A DNA stretch of 32,346 nucleotides, taken from NCBI GenBank assembly GCA_045540055.1, contig JAZQGO010000016.1, forward strand, positions 1 to 32,346. The letters are read 5' to 3'. The notes under the pieces are model-generated. The model did no database searches and was not told the DNA's origin. It was given only the letters and a program-made list of their open reading frames with translations. This DNA is from SIG565 sp045540055. GTDB taxonomy: Bacteria > Bacillota > Clostridia > Oscillospirales > Acutalibacteraceae. Made by a program: the position numbers and the translations under genes. Positions 7,254 through 16,023 of the stretch are shown here, piece by piece (position 1 is the stretch's first letter; the number at the start of each line of letters is the position of its first letter).

Positions 7254-8216
7254 TTATTTTGTTGCCATTTTTTGCTGACGGATATCAACACCAAAAAATT
7301 TAATCAATTCATATTCGCCCATAAAGCGTGAGGTGATTCGTGGTGTGTAGCGTTCCTCAAGCTCCTTGAAATTGAGGTTAGTGCTGATTATTGTAGGCCT
7401 GCCCGAGAGCAAACGGGTGTTAACAATATTATAAAAGAGTGACTGCGTAAACGAGGTCATAAACTCGGTGCCGAGGTCATCAATTACAAGCAAATCGCTT
7501 TGCAAAAGCGCATCGGTTTTAGTGCTTTCACCGCTGTATGAGAAATGCTCGCGCTCAGCCGCAGAAAACAAATTTTGTGCCGAGCCGTATACTACATTGT
7601 AGCCCTTAGATAACACCTCGGACACGATGGAAAGTGATAGATGAGTCTTGCCAAGTCCCACATCGCCAATAAACAAAAGACTCTTTGACGAGGGCGTAAA
7701 GCCAATGGCATATTCCTTTGCCATCTTTAAAATGCTTGTCATTTTTTTGCGCGGCACTGTGCCGTTTTTGTCAGGCTTATCGGGGTAAAAGTTTAAATCA
7801 AAATTCTCAAAGCGCTGATTATTTATGGGCATATGCTTTGATAATTCCTCAAAGCTTATGCGCTTGGCAACCGTTTTTACACAGTTGCAGTAGCCACTGC
7901 CGATATAGCCTGTGTCCATACAAAATCTGCAGGCAGGCTCGGGTTTTACTATGCCTGCGCTTTTAATTATTTCTTCTTTTTCTTCTGTAAGCCTTTTAGA
8001 GTTTTTCTGAATCTCTGCCAAAGCGCTCATATCACCCGAAAGGGCGGTCATGGCCGCCTGTGAGCCTATGCGACCGAGCGCATTGTCAAGCTCAGCAAGT
8101 CTTGGAATATCTTCATATAGGCGAGCGATAAGTGCAGTGTACTTTTGCTCACGCTCAGTCGCGGCGGTACGAACCTCTTTTAGTGCCCGTTCATAAATTT
8201 CACGATTATAAGCCAA
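7254..8216 (-). CDS. DnaC/DnaI-like replicative helicase loader ATPase
   Basis: This 320-residue AAA+ ATPase is of the DnaC/DnaI/IstB class. Order of features: a helical N-terminal region, a zinc-ribbon-like Cys cluster (Cys96, 99, 110, 112), Walker A GDVGLGKT at 184-191, Walker B LLVIDDLG at 242-249, sensor-I ISTN at 277-280 and an Arg-rich RITSR at 293-297. The N-terminal Zn module is what DnaI uses to bind the replicative helicase. The start is TTG at 8216, with GGAGAG 8 nt upstream and 2 nt past the dnaD-like stop. Pairing with the DnaD-domain gene argues for helicase loading rather than an IS21 IstB partner; no transposase is near. Confidence 0.9.
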   Translation of the reverse strand: MAYNREIYERALKEVRTAATEREQKYTALIARLYEDIPRLAELDNALGRIGSQAAMTALSGDMSALAEIQKNSKRLTEEKEEIIKSAGIVKPEPACRFCMDTGYIGSGYCNCVKTVAKRISFEELSKHMPINNQRFENFDLNFYPDKPDKNGTVPRKKMTSILKMAKEYAIGFTPSSKSLLFIGDVGLGKTHLSLSIVSEVLSKGYNVVYGSAQNLFSAAEREHFSYSGESTKTDALLQSDLLVIDDLGTEFMTSFTQSLFYNIVNTRLLSGRPTIISTNLNFKELEERYTPRITSRFMGEYELIKFFGVDIRQQKMATK

Positions 8217-8218
8217 TT

Positions 8219-9151
8219 TTAATTCTCTCCGTATCCTTTGTTTAATATTTCTTCAATAAGGTCAAAGTCGTGCGTTGAAAAGTCTGAGTTGGTGTCAGTT
8301 TTTTTATTTTCTGCCGAAATTACATCTTCGGCAGTTTTATAGCCTGACGCGTGCCAACCCTCTAAAATTTTAGCGGTGTATGACATAATGAATTTAGATT
8401 TTGCGTCGACGCATTTTTCGTAGGCGAGTCGCAGCAGCTTGCGGTCAAAATGCCATTCGTTTACCCAGAGTCCCGATAAATCAAGTTCTTTGGCACTCGG
8501 CATTCTGTCGTCAATGCCAAAGGCGGCTTCGACCACCTTCCAGGCGGTGCGCTTAATGTACTGCTCAGCTATGTAATTTTCGGCATCAAGAATAGAACCA
8601 ACGCCATTGTTAAGCCAATCGGTAGCGGTGCGTTCAATAAAGCTTATATTACATTTATTTTCGGATATGGCATATTCTATAAGCATAAGTATCAGCGAAA
8701 TATCCATTCCCTCGTCATCGAGTAGCCATACAAGAGTTGAGGCTTCGCTGTTTTTAAGAAGTCGACCAAATTTGAGCTGCGCCTCATTCAGCAGCAGTTG
8801 AATTTGCGGGTTTTCAAACCCACGCCGTGCAATCTCCTCACGACTTGGCTTGATGGTGTTTGCACGCACCCGTTTTGTAGAGGCTGCAGAGCTGGTACCT
8901 GGCTGACTGTCGCCCGATTTTATCAGTATTCCGGCATTTGCCCAATAAGAAATCGCATCACGCACCTCATTGGCCTCAATCCGTAACTCCTGACCGATTT
9001 TCTCTGCATCACAGCCATCGGCAATATGCCTAAAAACATATAAAATTACCCTTAACTGCACCGCACTTGCAAGCTTTAAATGCTTGTCTGCAATATCGGC
9101 GGGCAAAGTGAAGGTGTCGCCAAAAACCGCAGTATTTATAAAAAAATTCAT
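8219..9151 (-). CDS. DnaD-domain primosomal protein
   Basis: This 310-residue protein is of the DnaB/DnaD primosome class. The N-terminal part looks like a winged-helix domain. A Ser/Thr-rich linker around residues 80-105 is followed by the helical DnaD (DnaB_2) domain. Near the C-terminus the family motif YxxxIxxxW is present as YTAKILEGW, which contacts DNA in characterised members. In Bacillus such proteins remodel origin DNA and recruit the helicase loader DnaI. Here the loader gene follows after a 2-nt gap, so the two are almost certainly translated together. The ATG at 9151 has a GGAG upstream. A clear sigma-A promoter precedes it. Confidence 0.88.
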   Translation of the reverse strand: MNFFINTAVFGDTFTLPADIADKHLKLASAVQLRVILYVFRHIADGCDAEKIGQELRIEANEVRDAISYWANAGILIKSGDSQPGTSSAASTKRVRANTIKPSREEIARRGFENPQIQLLLNEAQLKFGRLLKNSEASTLVWLLDDEGMDISLILMLIEYAISENKCNISFIERTATDWLNNGVGSILDAENYIAEQYIKRTAWKVVEAAFGIDDRMPSAKELDLSGLWVNEWHFDRKLLRLAYEKCVDAKSKFIMSYTAKILEGWHASGYKTAEDVISAENKKTDTNSDFSTHDFDLIEEILNKGYGEN

Positions 9152-9183
9152 ACATAATACTCCATAGTATAATTAATAAATAC

Positions 9184-9212
9184 ATTATATCATTATTTTT
9201 TTCACTTGTAAA
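9184..9212 (-). promoter_or_regulatory. Sigma-A promoter of the dnaD-dnaC-like pair
   Basis: On the minus strand TTTACA (9207-9212) and a consensus TATAAT (9184-9189) are spaced 17 bp, with TG one base before the -10. The rest of the 243-bp divergent gap to galE is very AT-rich and holds no ORF or stable hairpin that I can see. Confidence 0.72.
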
Positions 9213-9333
9213 CAGAGCAAAATTCGACTAAATTTGGCAATACACAACAACTTGATTTTTTTTGAAAGTTTAATCGAAATATCTACAAAATATTGATAGA
9301 AAAATTTTTTACTATACTTTATAGCATTACTAC

Positions 9334-9363
9334 TTGACAAAATACACAATATATTGTTATTAT
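9334..9363 (+). promoter_or_regulatory. Sigma-A promoter of galE
   Basis: A consensus TTGACA (9334-9339) is followed after 18 bp by TATTAT (9358-9363), with TG one base upstream of the -10. Confidence 0.7.
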
Positions 9364-9394
9364 ATTATCATGTAATAAAATAGGAGATTTAGTT

Positions 9395-10408
9395 ATGTCA
9401 ATTTTAGTAACAGGCGGTGCAGGCTATATTGGAAGTCATACCTGTATTGAAATGATTAATGCAGGTTATGATGTTGTTGTTGTCGATAATCTTGATAACA
9501 GCAACCGTGAGTCATTAAACCGTGTTGAGAAAATCGTCGGCAAGCCGATTAAATTTTATAAGAATGATGTAAGAGACAAGGATGCGCTGAGAAAAATTTT
9601 CAGTGAAAATAAAATTGAGGCGGTTATCCACTTTGCAGGTCTTAAGGCTGTTGGCGAGTCGGTTGCTAAACCGATTGAGTATTACGATAACAACCTTATA
9701 AGCACAATATATCTTTTAGAGGTTATGCGTGAATACGACGTTAAGAAGCTTGTATTCTCGTCATCTGCCACCGTTTACGGTGTTGCTAAGGAGATGCCGC
9801 TTAAAGAGGGTATGCCCACAGGTGCTATTAACCCCTACGGCAGAACCAAGCTGTTTATAGAGGAAATTTTACGTGACCTTTACGTATCTGATAATAGCTG
9901 GGGTATCGCAATTCTGCGTTACTTTAACCCCATCGGTGCGCATGAAAGCGGCACAATAGGTGAGGACCCCAAGGGAATTCCCAACAACCTTATGCCGTAT
10001 ATTGCACAGGTTGCGGTTGGCCGTCGTGAGCAGTTGCATGTTTTCGGTAATGACTATAATACCGTTGACGGCACAGGTGTGCGTGACTATATACACGTGT
10101 GTGACCTTGCAGTCGGTCATGTTAAGGCGGTTGATTGGGCACTTAAAAATGAGAAGTGCGACGAGTTTAACTTAGGTACCGGTAACGGCACCAGCGTGCT
10201 TCAGTTAAAGGACGCGTTTCAGGCGGCTTCGGGAGTAGAAATCCCCTTTGTTATCGACCCGCGTCGTCCCGGTGACCCCGACGAAGTTTATGCCGATGCT
10301 AGTAAGGCACTCGAGGTACTCGGCTGGAAGGCTGACCGCGGCGTAGACGAAATGTGTGCTGATACTTGGAACTGGCAAAAGAACAACCCTAACGGATATA
10401 ACAACTAA
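9395..10408 (+). CDS. galE: UDP-glucose 4-epimerase
   Basis: This 337-residue short-chain dehydrogenase/reductase-type epimerase interconverts UDP-glucose and UDP-galactose using bound NAD. The Rossmann glycine motif GGAGYIG is at 7-13. The catalytic residues are in SSSATVYG (Ser123-125 region) and YGRTK (Tyr148, Lys152). The length and the C-terminal RPGDPDEVYAD segment are typical of GalE. The ATG follows AGGAG. It stands alone between its own promoter and a bidirectional terminator, so it likely supplies UDP-galactose for surface glycans or works in galactose use. No galK or galT is adjacent. Confidence 0.96.
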   Translation: MSILVTGGAGYIGSHTCIEMINAGYDVVVVDNLDNSNRESLNRVEKIVGKPIKFYKNDVRDKDALRKIFSENKIEAVIHFAGLKAVGESVAKPIEYYDNNLISTIYLLEVMREYDVKKLVFSSSATVYGVAKEMPLKEGMPTGAINPYGRTKLFIEEILRDLYVSDNSWGIAILRYFNPIGAHESGTIGEDPKGIPNNLMPYIAQVAVGRREQLHVFGNDYNTVDGTGVRDYIHVCDLAVGHVKAVDWALKNEKCDEFNLGTGNGTSVLQLKDAFQAASGVEIPFVIDPRRPGDPDEVYADASKALEVLGWKADRGVDEMCADTWNWQKNNPNGYNN

Positions 10409-10420
10409 ATTTAAACATAA

Positions 10421-10451
10421 AAAGAGCAGATGCGTAAAGCATCTGCTCTTT
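10421..10451. terminator. Bidirectional terminator between galE and the HlyC/CorC gene
   Basis: A 13-bp perfect stem (AAAGAGCAGATGC and its complement) closes a 5-nt loop. It is T-rich on both exits and sits between converging stops. Confidence 0.92.
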
Positions 10452-10455
10452 AATT

Positions 10456-11808
10456 TTAATCTTCGTCGTTTTCTTCAAGTTTGGCTTCGGGGAGGCGTTC
10501 GGCGATTACGCGCTCGATTCGGCGCTCGTCAACCTCTTCAACCGTAAAGGTGTAGCCCGCAAATTCAATTACGGGATGCTCGTCTTCGCTCGGTATTCGT
10601 CCAAGCTCGGACATTATGAAGCCGGCAATGGTGTCATATTCACCTTCGGGGATTTCGATGTTAAGAATTTCCTCAATTTCCTCAATATCGGTTGCGCCGT
10701 CAAGGTTAAAGGTCGTTTCATTAACCTGTTCGATTTCCTCTTCCTCGTTATCATATTCATCCTGCATATTACCAACAATGGATTCAAGCAGGTCCTCTAT
10801 GGTAACTATGCCGGCAACGCCGCCGTATTCATCACAGATGAATGCCATCTGTATGCGCTGCTCGTTCATCTCGTTAAACAGGTCGCCACAGCGCTTAGAT
10901 TCGGGGAAGAAGTAAGCGGGGCGCAGTATATTTGCAAGCTTAAAGGACTTAGGCAATGGTTTGCCTACGTATTTTAAAAGGTCCTTTACAAAGAGTATAC
11001 CCTTAACGTCGTCAAGGTCCTCCTCATAAACGGGTATACGCGAATAACCGCTTTCAATGGCAAGAGGGAGTATATCGCTTAAGGAATCGGTAATTTCTAC
11101 TGCATTGACATCGGTGCGGTGGGTCATAACATCGGCGGCGACAATATCGTCAAACTCGAAGATGTTATTTATCATTTCCTTCTGACTTTCTTCAATAACA
11201 CCCTTTTCTTCACCAGCATCAACCAGCATTCGTATTTCTTCCTCGGTAACCTTTTCTTCGTTTGCATTCGGGTCAAGACCAAAAAGGCGAACGATTATGT
11301 TGGTAGAGAATGAAAGAATTTTAACAAGCGGTGTGAAAAGTGTCTTAAAGAATGAAAGAATTCCTACAATTGCGAATGAAATTTTCTCATATTTCTGCAT
11401 TGCAATTCTTTTTGGCACAAGCTCACCGAGTACTAATGAGAAGAACGAAATAATTACCGTTACAAGTACAAGCGAGAGTGTGTCGAGCCATTCGGGCACA
11501 GTCGCGAAGCTGAACCAACGTGCCAAAGTGTCGGCTAGGGGACCCGAAAAGTTTTCGGCCGCCGCAGCAGAGGTTAAGAATCCAGCAAGAGTAATGGCTA
11601 TCTGAATGGTCGAAAGGAAGTATGACGGGTTTTCGGTCAGCTTTAAAATTTTCCGAGCCTTTTTGTCGCCCTCCTCAGCCATTTTTTGCATCTTCATATC
11701 ATTTAGAGTGATTATCGCAATTTCACTCATAGCAAAGAATGCATTAACAAGAATAAGTGCAAAGAGAACAAGTAATTTTACTATTAAATTCGCAGGGTCG
11801 TCGTCCAT
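10456..11808 (-). CDS. CNNM/HlyC/CorC-type membrane protein (DUF21-CBS-CorC_HlyC)
   Basis: This 450-residue protein is of the family annotated as hemolysin C, CorC or CNNM. The N-terminal DUF21 membrane domain has hydrophobic segments near residues 8-30, 62-84, 108-128 and 143-160 and the conserved GELVPKRIA at 128-136. Two CBS domains follow at about 222-345, the first with the family-typical VMTHRTDV. An acidic linker leads to a C-terminal CorC_HlyC domain at about 360-440. Family members are linked to magnesium or cobalt export or tolerance; the hemolysin label is historical. The ATG has AGGAG upstream, and a promoter with 17-bp spacing precedes it. It is monocistronic and convergent with galE. 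Confidence 0.92.
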   Translation of the reverse strand: MDDDPANLIVKLLVLFALILVNAFFAMSEIAIITLNDMKMQKMAEEGDKKARKILKLTENPSYFLSTIQIAITLAGFLTSAAAAENFSGPLADTLARWFSFATVPEWLDTLSLVLVTVIISFFSLVLGELVPKRIAMQKYEKISFAIVGILSFFKTLFTPLVKILSFSTNIIVRLFGLDPNANEEKVTEEEIRMLVDAGEEKGVIEESQKEMINNIFEFDDIVAADVMTHRTDVNAVEITDSLSDILPLAIESGYSRIPVYEEDLDDVKGILFVKDLLKYVGKPLPKSFKLANILRPAYFFPESKRCGDLFNEMNEQRIQMAFICDEYGGVAGIVTIEDLLESIVGNMQDEYDNEEEEIEQVNETTFNLDGATDIEEIEEILNIEIPEGEYDTIAGFIMSELGRIPSEDEHPVIEFAGYTFTVEEVDERRIERVIAERLPEAKLEENDED

Positions 11809-11850
11809 TTTAACTAAACTCCTTTTTATACATAATATTACGACAAGTAT

Positions 11851-11879
11851 ACTATAAAACAGTTTGAACCAAAAGTCAA
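11851..11879 (-). promoter_or_regulatory. Sigma-A promoter of the HlyC/CorC gene
   Basis: On the minus strand TTGACT (11874-11879) and TATAGT (11851-11856) are spaced 17 bp. It is divergent from the pyrH promoter. Confidence 0.7.
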
Positions 11880-11988
11880 TATAATTTTGGTTGTATGAGC
11901 GCGCGAAAAAGGTAAAATTTAGTCAAAATATTATCATTTCCCAAAATTATTTTTGATATATTTTTTTCGTGCGTAATATTTAATTGTA

Positions 11989-12017
11989 TTGACTTTATAT
12001 AAGTTATAAGTTAGAAT
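11989..12017 (+). promoter_or_regulatory. Sigma-A promoter of pyrH
   Basis: TTGACT (11989-11994) and TAGAAT (12012-12017) are spaced 17 bp. The start codon is 35 nt downstream. rpsB and tsf, which often precede pyrH, are not here. Confidence 0.7.
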
Positions 12018-12051
12018 AATATAGTAAATATACAAAGGGACGTGTTAAAGT

Positions 12052-12756
12052 ATGAAACCCGCATATAAAAGAGTTCTAATTAAATTAAGTGGCGAAGCCC
12101 TTTCGGGTGGCAAAGGTACCGGCATTGATTTTGATAAGGTAATTGAGGTCTGCACGGCAATCAAAGAGGTTGTTGATATGGGTGCTCAGGTGGCTCTGGT
12201 TGTCGGCGGCGGTAACTTCTGGCGTGGTCGCTCGAGCGGTCAGATGGATAGAACCCGTGCCGACCATATGGGAATGCTCGCAACCGTTATAAATGCCTTA
12301 GGTCTTGCCGACGGTCTTGAGCAAGTGGGTCTTGTGCCAAGAGTACAAACTGCTATTGAAATGCGCCAAATCGCCGAGCCTTATATCAGAAACAAGGCGG
12401 TAAGACATCTTGAAAAGGGTAGAGTTGTTGTATTTGGTTGCGGTACAGGTAACCCCTTCTTCTCAACCGATACAGGCGCGGCACTTCGTGCAGCAGAAAT
12501 CGGCGCTGATATAATTTTCAAGGCAACCAATGTTGACGGTGTTTATGACAGTGACCCCAAGCTTAACCCCGATGCCGTTAAATTTGATAAGCTATCACAT
12601 ATGGATGTTCTTAACAAAGAGCTTCACGTTATGGATAGTACTGCGGCTTCACTTTGCATGGATAATAATATTAAAATTCTGGTATTTAATCTTGACGATC
12701 CCCATAATATTGTCAAGGCAATTAAGGGCGAACAAATCGGTACAATAGTAGAATAG
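12052..12756 (+). CDS. pyrH: UMP kinase
   Basis: This 234-residue enzyme of the amino-acid kinase fold phosphorylates UMP to UDP with ATP in pyrimidine nucleotide synthesis. Visible motifs are KLSGEAL near residue 12, GGGNFWRG around 57-64, a DHMGML segment and the C-terminal-half KATNVDGVYDSDP nucleotide-binding loop. Bacterial PyrH is hexameric and allosteric (GTP activation, UTP inhibition). A sigma-A promoter lies upstream and GGGA is a modest ribosome site. frr follows 12 nt later, the normal pyrH-frr order. Confidence 0.97.
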   Translation: MKPAYKRVLIKLSGEALSGGKGTGIDFDKVIEVCTAIKEVVDMGAQVALVVGGGNFWRGRSSGQMDRTRADHMGMLATVINALGLADGLEQVGLVPRVQTAIEMRQIAEPYIRNKAVRHLEKGRVVVFGCGTGNPFFSTDTGAALRAAEIGADIIFKATNVDGVYDSDPKLNPDAVKFDKLSHMDVLNKELHVMDSTAASLCMDNNIKILVFNLDDPHNIVKAIKGEQIGTIVE

Positions 12757-12768
12757 GAGAGATTGTTT

Positions 12769-13323
12769 ATGAACACAGTTTTAAATGCAACCGAAGAAAG
12801 AATGGAAAAAACCTTAGGCGCACTTGACCGTGAGTACAAGGCAGTTCGTGTTGGTCGAGCCAACCCTTCGGTTCTCGACAAAATTACGGTAGATTATTAT
12901 GGCGCCCCCACTCCCATTCAGCAGATGGCGGCTGTTTCGGTTCCCGAGGCTCGTATGCTTCAAATTCAGCCGTGGGACGCATCAACTCTTAAGGATATTG
13001 AAAAGGCTATTCAGATTGCCGATATAGGTATTAACCCTCAAAATGACGGACGTATTATTCGTCTTGTTTTTCCGCCGCTTACTGAAGAGCGCCGTAAGGA
13101 CATTGTTAAGGATGTTCGAAAAATGGCTGAGGACAGCAAGGTAGCTGTCAGAAATGCCCGTCGTGACGGCATTGAAAAGCTCAAATCTATGAAGAAGGCT
13201 TCTGAGATTACCGAAGACGACCAGTCAAATGGTGAAAAGAAAATACAGAACCTCACCGACAGATTCTGTAAAGAGATTGACGATCTTGCCGCTTTAAAAG
13301 AAAAGGAAATATTGGAGATCTAA
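12769..13323 (+). CDS. frr: Ribosome recycling factor
   Basis: RRF splits post-termination ribosomes together with EF-G. The 184 residues are the standard length, with family-typical VGRANPSVLD, the LPIQQMA-like TPIQQMAAVSVPEAR, and a charged helical C-terminus ending in KEKEILEI. I chose the ATG at 12769 because an AGGAGA site sits 8 nt upstream. A TTG two codons earlier is in frame but has worse spacing. The gene is in the conserved pyrH-frr-uppS order. A terminator-like hairpin follows 7 nt after its stop. Confidence 0.97.
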   Translation: MNTVLNATEERMEKTLGALDREYKAVRVGRANPSVLDKITVDYYGAPTPIQQMAAVSVPEARMLQIQPWDASTLKDIEKAIQIADIGINPQNDGRIIRLVFPPLTEERRKDIVKDVRKMAEDSKVAVRNARRDGIEKLKSMKKASEITEDDQSNGEKKIQNLTDRFCKEIDDLAALKEKEILEI

Positions 13324-13330
13324 TTAAATT

Positions 13331-13363
13331 CCATCAGGGGCGGTACGTTCCTGATGGTTTTTT
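13331..13363 (+). terminator. Terminator-like hairpin between frr and uppS
   Basis: CCATCAGG (13331-13338) pairs with CCTGATGG (13350-13357) around an 11-nt loop, followed by six Ts. It lies within the operon, ending 12 nt before the uppS start, so it probably gives partial termination. No new promoter is visible between it and uppS. Confidence 0.75.
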
Positions 13364-13375
13364 CAAGGTGATTTT

Positions 13376-14086
13376 ATGTTGTTTAAAAGAAAATCTGATG
13401 AAAGGCGCGTAATTCCTACCCATATCGCCGTTATTATGGACGGCAACGGCAGATGGGCAAAAAAACGCGGTTTGCCGAGAAATGCCGGTCACGCCGCAGG
13501 CTCAAAAACCTTTAAGGATATTGCACGTTATTGCAATAAAATCGGTGTTAAGTATCTGACCGCCTATGCCTTTTCAACCGAGAATTGGAAGCGACCCAAA
13601 GAAGAGGTCGACGGCATTATGGATATTTTGAGAGATTATCTCAAGGACTCAAAAAACTATGTTAAAGAGAATATAAGGCTCGGCTTTATCGGTGACCGCT
13701 CGGCGCTCGATAAGGATATTCAGGAGCTCATGCGACAGGCAGAGGAAGACTCAAAAAATGCTACAGGACTTAAATGCTACCTTGCCATAAATTACGGCGG
13801 TAGAGACGAGATAGTTCACGCGGTTAAAAACATAATAAATTCGGGGGTTAGCGCCGATGAGGTTACTGATAAAATGATATCGGATAACCTATATACCGAT
13901 TATCCCGACCCTGATTTGATTATAAGACCAAGCGGAGAGCTGCGTCTTTCAAACTACCTTGTCTGGCAGTCGGCGTATTCAGAGTTTTGGTTTAGCGACG
14001 TATTATGGCCTGATTTTAGCGGTAAACATATAGAGCAGGCAATTGACGCCTATAATAAAAGAGAACGCAGGTTTGGAGGGGTGTAA
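13376..14086 (+). CDS. uppS: Isoprenyl transferase (undecaprenyl diphosphate synthase)
   Basis: This 236-residue cis-prenyltransferase condenses farnesyl diphosphate with isopentenyl diphosphate units to the C55 lipid carrier of peptidoglycan. The catalytic motif MDGNGRWAKKRG holds Asp22, and the C-terminal region shows DLIIRPSGELRLSNYL and the WQSAYSEFWF segment of the dimer and active site. The ATG follows AAGGTGA. It abuts cdsA and shares an operon with dxr and ispG, so precursor synthesis and product synthesis are encoded together. Because of the upstream hairpin, expression may be lower than that of frr. Confidence 0.96.
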   Translation: MLFKRKSDERRVIPTHIAVIMDGNGRWAKKRGLPRNAGHAAGSKTFKDIARYCNKIGVKYLTAYAFSTENWKRPKEEVDGIMDILRDYLKDSKNYVKENIRLGFIGDRSALDKDIQELMRQAEEDSKNATGLKCYLAINYGGRDEIVHAVKNIINSGVSADEVTDKMISDNLYTDYPDPDLIIRPSGELRLSNYLVWQSAYSEFWFSDVLWPDFSGKHIEQAIDAYNKRERRFGGV

Positions 14087-14887
14087 ATGCTGACACGCAT
14101 CATTTCGGGTATTGTAATGATTGCCATAGTATTGGGCGTCCTATTTACACATGGGCTTACCCCTATCATAACCGTTTTGTTTTTAGCGGCACTCACAGCG
14201 GTTGCGACAAAGGAAATGCTCTACAATACAGGCATTATAAAAAATAAAGTAATCGCAAGCGTTGGGGTTCTATTCGCATTTATCGTAAACGCTTTATACT
14301 TCTTTTTGCCCGAAGCGGTTATTTTCGCAACGGTAATTTATGTATTATTCATAGTTGTTTGCGCTGTTGTTTGGTATGAGGAATTTAAACCCAAAGCGGT
14401 TGCGGCGGCAATATCCTTCCCAATAGTTTTAGGCTATGCCTTCGCGTCCATTTATACCGTTTTTGGCGGCTACGGTCTGCCTTACTTGTTGCTTGTAGTT
14501 AACTGCTCGGCGATATGTGATGCAGGCGCGTATTTCGTCGGCGTAACGCTCGGGCGTCATAAATTGTGCCCGAAAATTAGTCCTAAAAAGACGGTTGAGG
14601 GCGCTGTTGGCGGCATAGTTTTAAGCGAAATTGTCACATTTATCATTGTTTTGGTAGCTCGGCTTGAGGGCCAACTTCTGCTATTAATGATAATTACGTT
14701 TATTTTATGTGTTGTCGGTATGCTCGGCGACCTGTTTGCATCGGTTATCAAACGTACCGTCGGTATAAAGGACTATGGTAAACTAATTCCGGGTCACGGG
14801 GGTATATTAGACAGGTTTGACAGCATACTTTTAATAGCGCCTGTATTTGTACAGCTTTTAAAATTGGCTGAGGTAATAAAAGGATGA
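14087..14887 (+). CDS. cdsA: Phosphatidate cytidylyltransferase
   Basis: This 266-residue integral membrane enzyme makes CDP-diacylglycerol from phosphatidate and CTP, the branch point of phospholipid synthesis. Most of the chain is hydrophobic, with roughly seven to eight segments. The C-terminal family signature is complete: SVIKRTVGIKDYG followed by PGHGGILDRFDS, including the metal-binding Asp residues. The start ATG directly follows the uppS stop, with GGAGGGG inside the end of uppS. It overlaps dxr by 4 nt. Confidence 0.96.
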   Translation: MLTRIISGIVMIAIVLGVLFTHGLTPIITVLFLAALTAVATKEMLYNTGIIKNKVIASVGVLFAFIVNALYFFLPEAVIFATVIYVLFIVVCAVVWYEEFKPKAVAAAISFPIVLGYAFASIYTVFGGYGLPYLLLVVNCSAICDAGAYFVGVTLGRHKLCPKISPKKTVEGAVGGIVLSEIVTFIIVLVARLEGQLLLLMIITFILCVVGMLGDLFASVIKRTVGIKDYGKLIPGHGGILDRFDSILLIAPVFVQLLKLAEVIKG

Positions 14888-16023
14888 AAAAACTTACTAT
14901 ATTAGGTTCAACCGGCTCAATTGGCACCCAAGCACTCGAGGTTGCTCGCAAAGAGGGTTATAAAATAATAGCACTGGCGGCGGGCAGTAATATTGAATTA
15001 CTCGAGGAGCAGGTAAGAGAGTTTGCCCCAAAATATGTCGCAGTGAGTGATACACAGGCGGCGAAGGAGCTTAAAATTAAATTAAAGGATACCGATACCA
15101 TCGTTTTATCGGGTGTAGACGGTATTTGTGAAATCGCACAGGTCGACGTTGATATCGTCCTCAATGCCATTGTCGGTATTGCAGGACTCCGTCCAACTTT
15201 AGCTGCCATTGAGGCTAAAAATGACGTTGCGCTTGCTAATAAGGAAACACTTGTTACGGGCGGCGAAATAGTTAATAAGGCATTAAAAGAAAACGGTGTA
15301 AGACTTCTGCCTGTTGATAGCGAGCACTCGGCAATTTTTCAGTCGCTTCAGGGTGTGCCGACGGGTAGTGTTAGTAAGATTTTGCTTACTGCTTCGGGCG
15401 GTCCCTTTTACCGTAAAAATCGTAGTGAGCTTGAAAACGTCACACGAAACGAAGCGCTAAAGCATCCGAATTGGTCGATGGGTGCCAAAATCACTATTGA
15501 TTCCGCCACCCTTATGAATAAGGGACTTGAGGTTATAGAGGCGGTACACCTTTTCGGTGTAAAGCCCGACGATATTGAGGTATTGGTGCATAGGCAAAGC
15601 ATAGTCCATTCGGGCATTGAGCTTAGTGACGGTGCGGTTATAGCACAGCTCGGCACACCCGATATGAAGTTACCCATTCAGTATGCCATAACCTATCCTG
15701 AGCGTGCGGGACTGTGCGGAAAAAGGCTTAGCCTTAGTGATATAGGCACGCTAACCTTTGAAAAGCCCGACACCGAAACCTTCAGGTGTTTACCGCTTTG
15801 TGTTGAGGCGATAAAAGAGGGTGGCTTAAAGCCTGTTGCCGCTAATGGTGCAAACGAAGAGGCGGTAAGGCTGTTCTTAGAGGATAAAATTAAATTCTTG
15901 CAGATTGCAGAATTGGTTGAGATGGCAATTTCTGCGCAAAACAAGGTTGATACCTTTACGGTGGACGATATTTTTGAGGCCGATAAGGCGGCACGCATAT
16001 TAGTGCAAAATAATTGTAGGTGA
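14884..16023 (+). CDS. dxr: 1-deoxy-D-xylulose 5-phosphate reductoisomerase
   Basis: DXR converts DXP to 2-C-methylerythritol 4-phosphate with NADPH, the committed MEP-pathway step. The 379 residues carry the NADPH motif GSTGSIG at 8-14, the DSEHSAIFQ metal/substrate segment and the ASGGPF loop. The ATG is embedded in the end of cdsA with GAGG upstream. Its stop overlaps the rseP GTG by 4 nt. ispG, two genes on, belongs to the same pathway. Confidence 0.97.
   Translation: MKKLTILGSTGSIGTQALEVARKEGYKIIALAAGSNIELLEEQVREFAPKYVAVSDTQAAKELKIKLKDTDTIVLSGVDGICEIAQVDVDIVLNAIVGIAGLRPTLAAIEAKNDVALANKETLVTGGEIVNKALKENGVRLLPVDSEHSAIFQSLQGVPTGSVSKILLTASGGPFYRKNRSELENVTRNEALKHPNWSMGAKITIDSATLMNKGLEVIEAVHLFGVKPDDIEVLVHRQSIVHSGIELSDGAVIAQLGTPDMKLPIQYAITYPERAGLCGKRLSLSDIGTLTFEKPDTETFRCLPLCVEAIKEGGLKPVAANGANEEAVRLFLEDKIKFLQIAELVEMAISAQNKVDTFTVDDIFEADKAARILVQNNCR

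Noticed and set aside
7254..8216. IstB of an IS21-type transposon
   Set aside because: No IstA transposase or terminal repeats are near, and a DnaD-domain gene is directly upstream, which fits a DnaI-like helicase loader.
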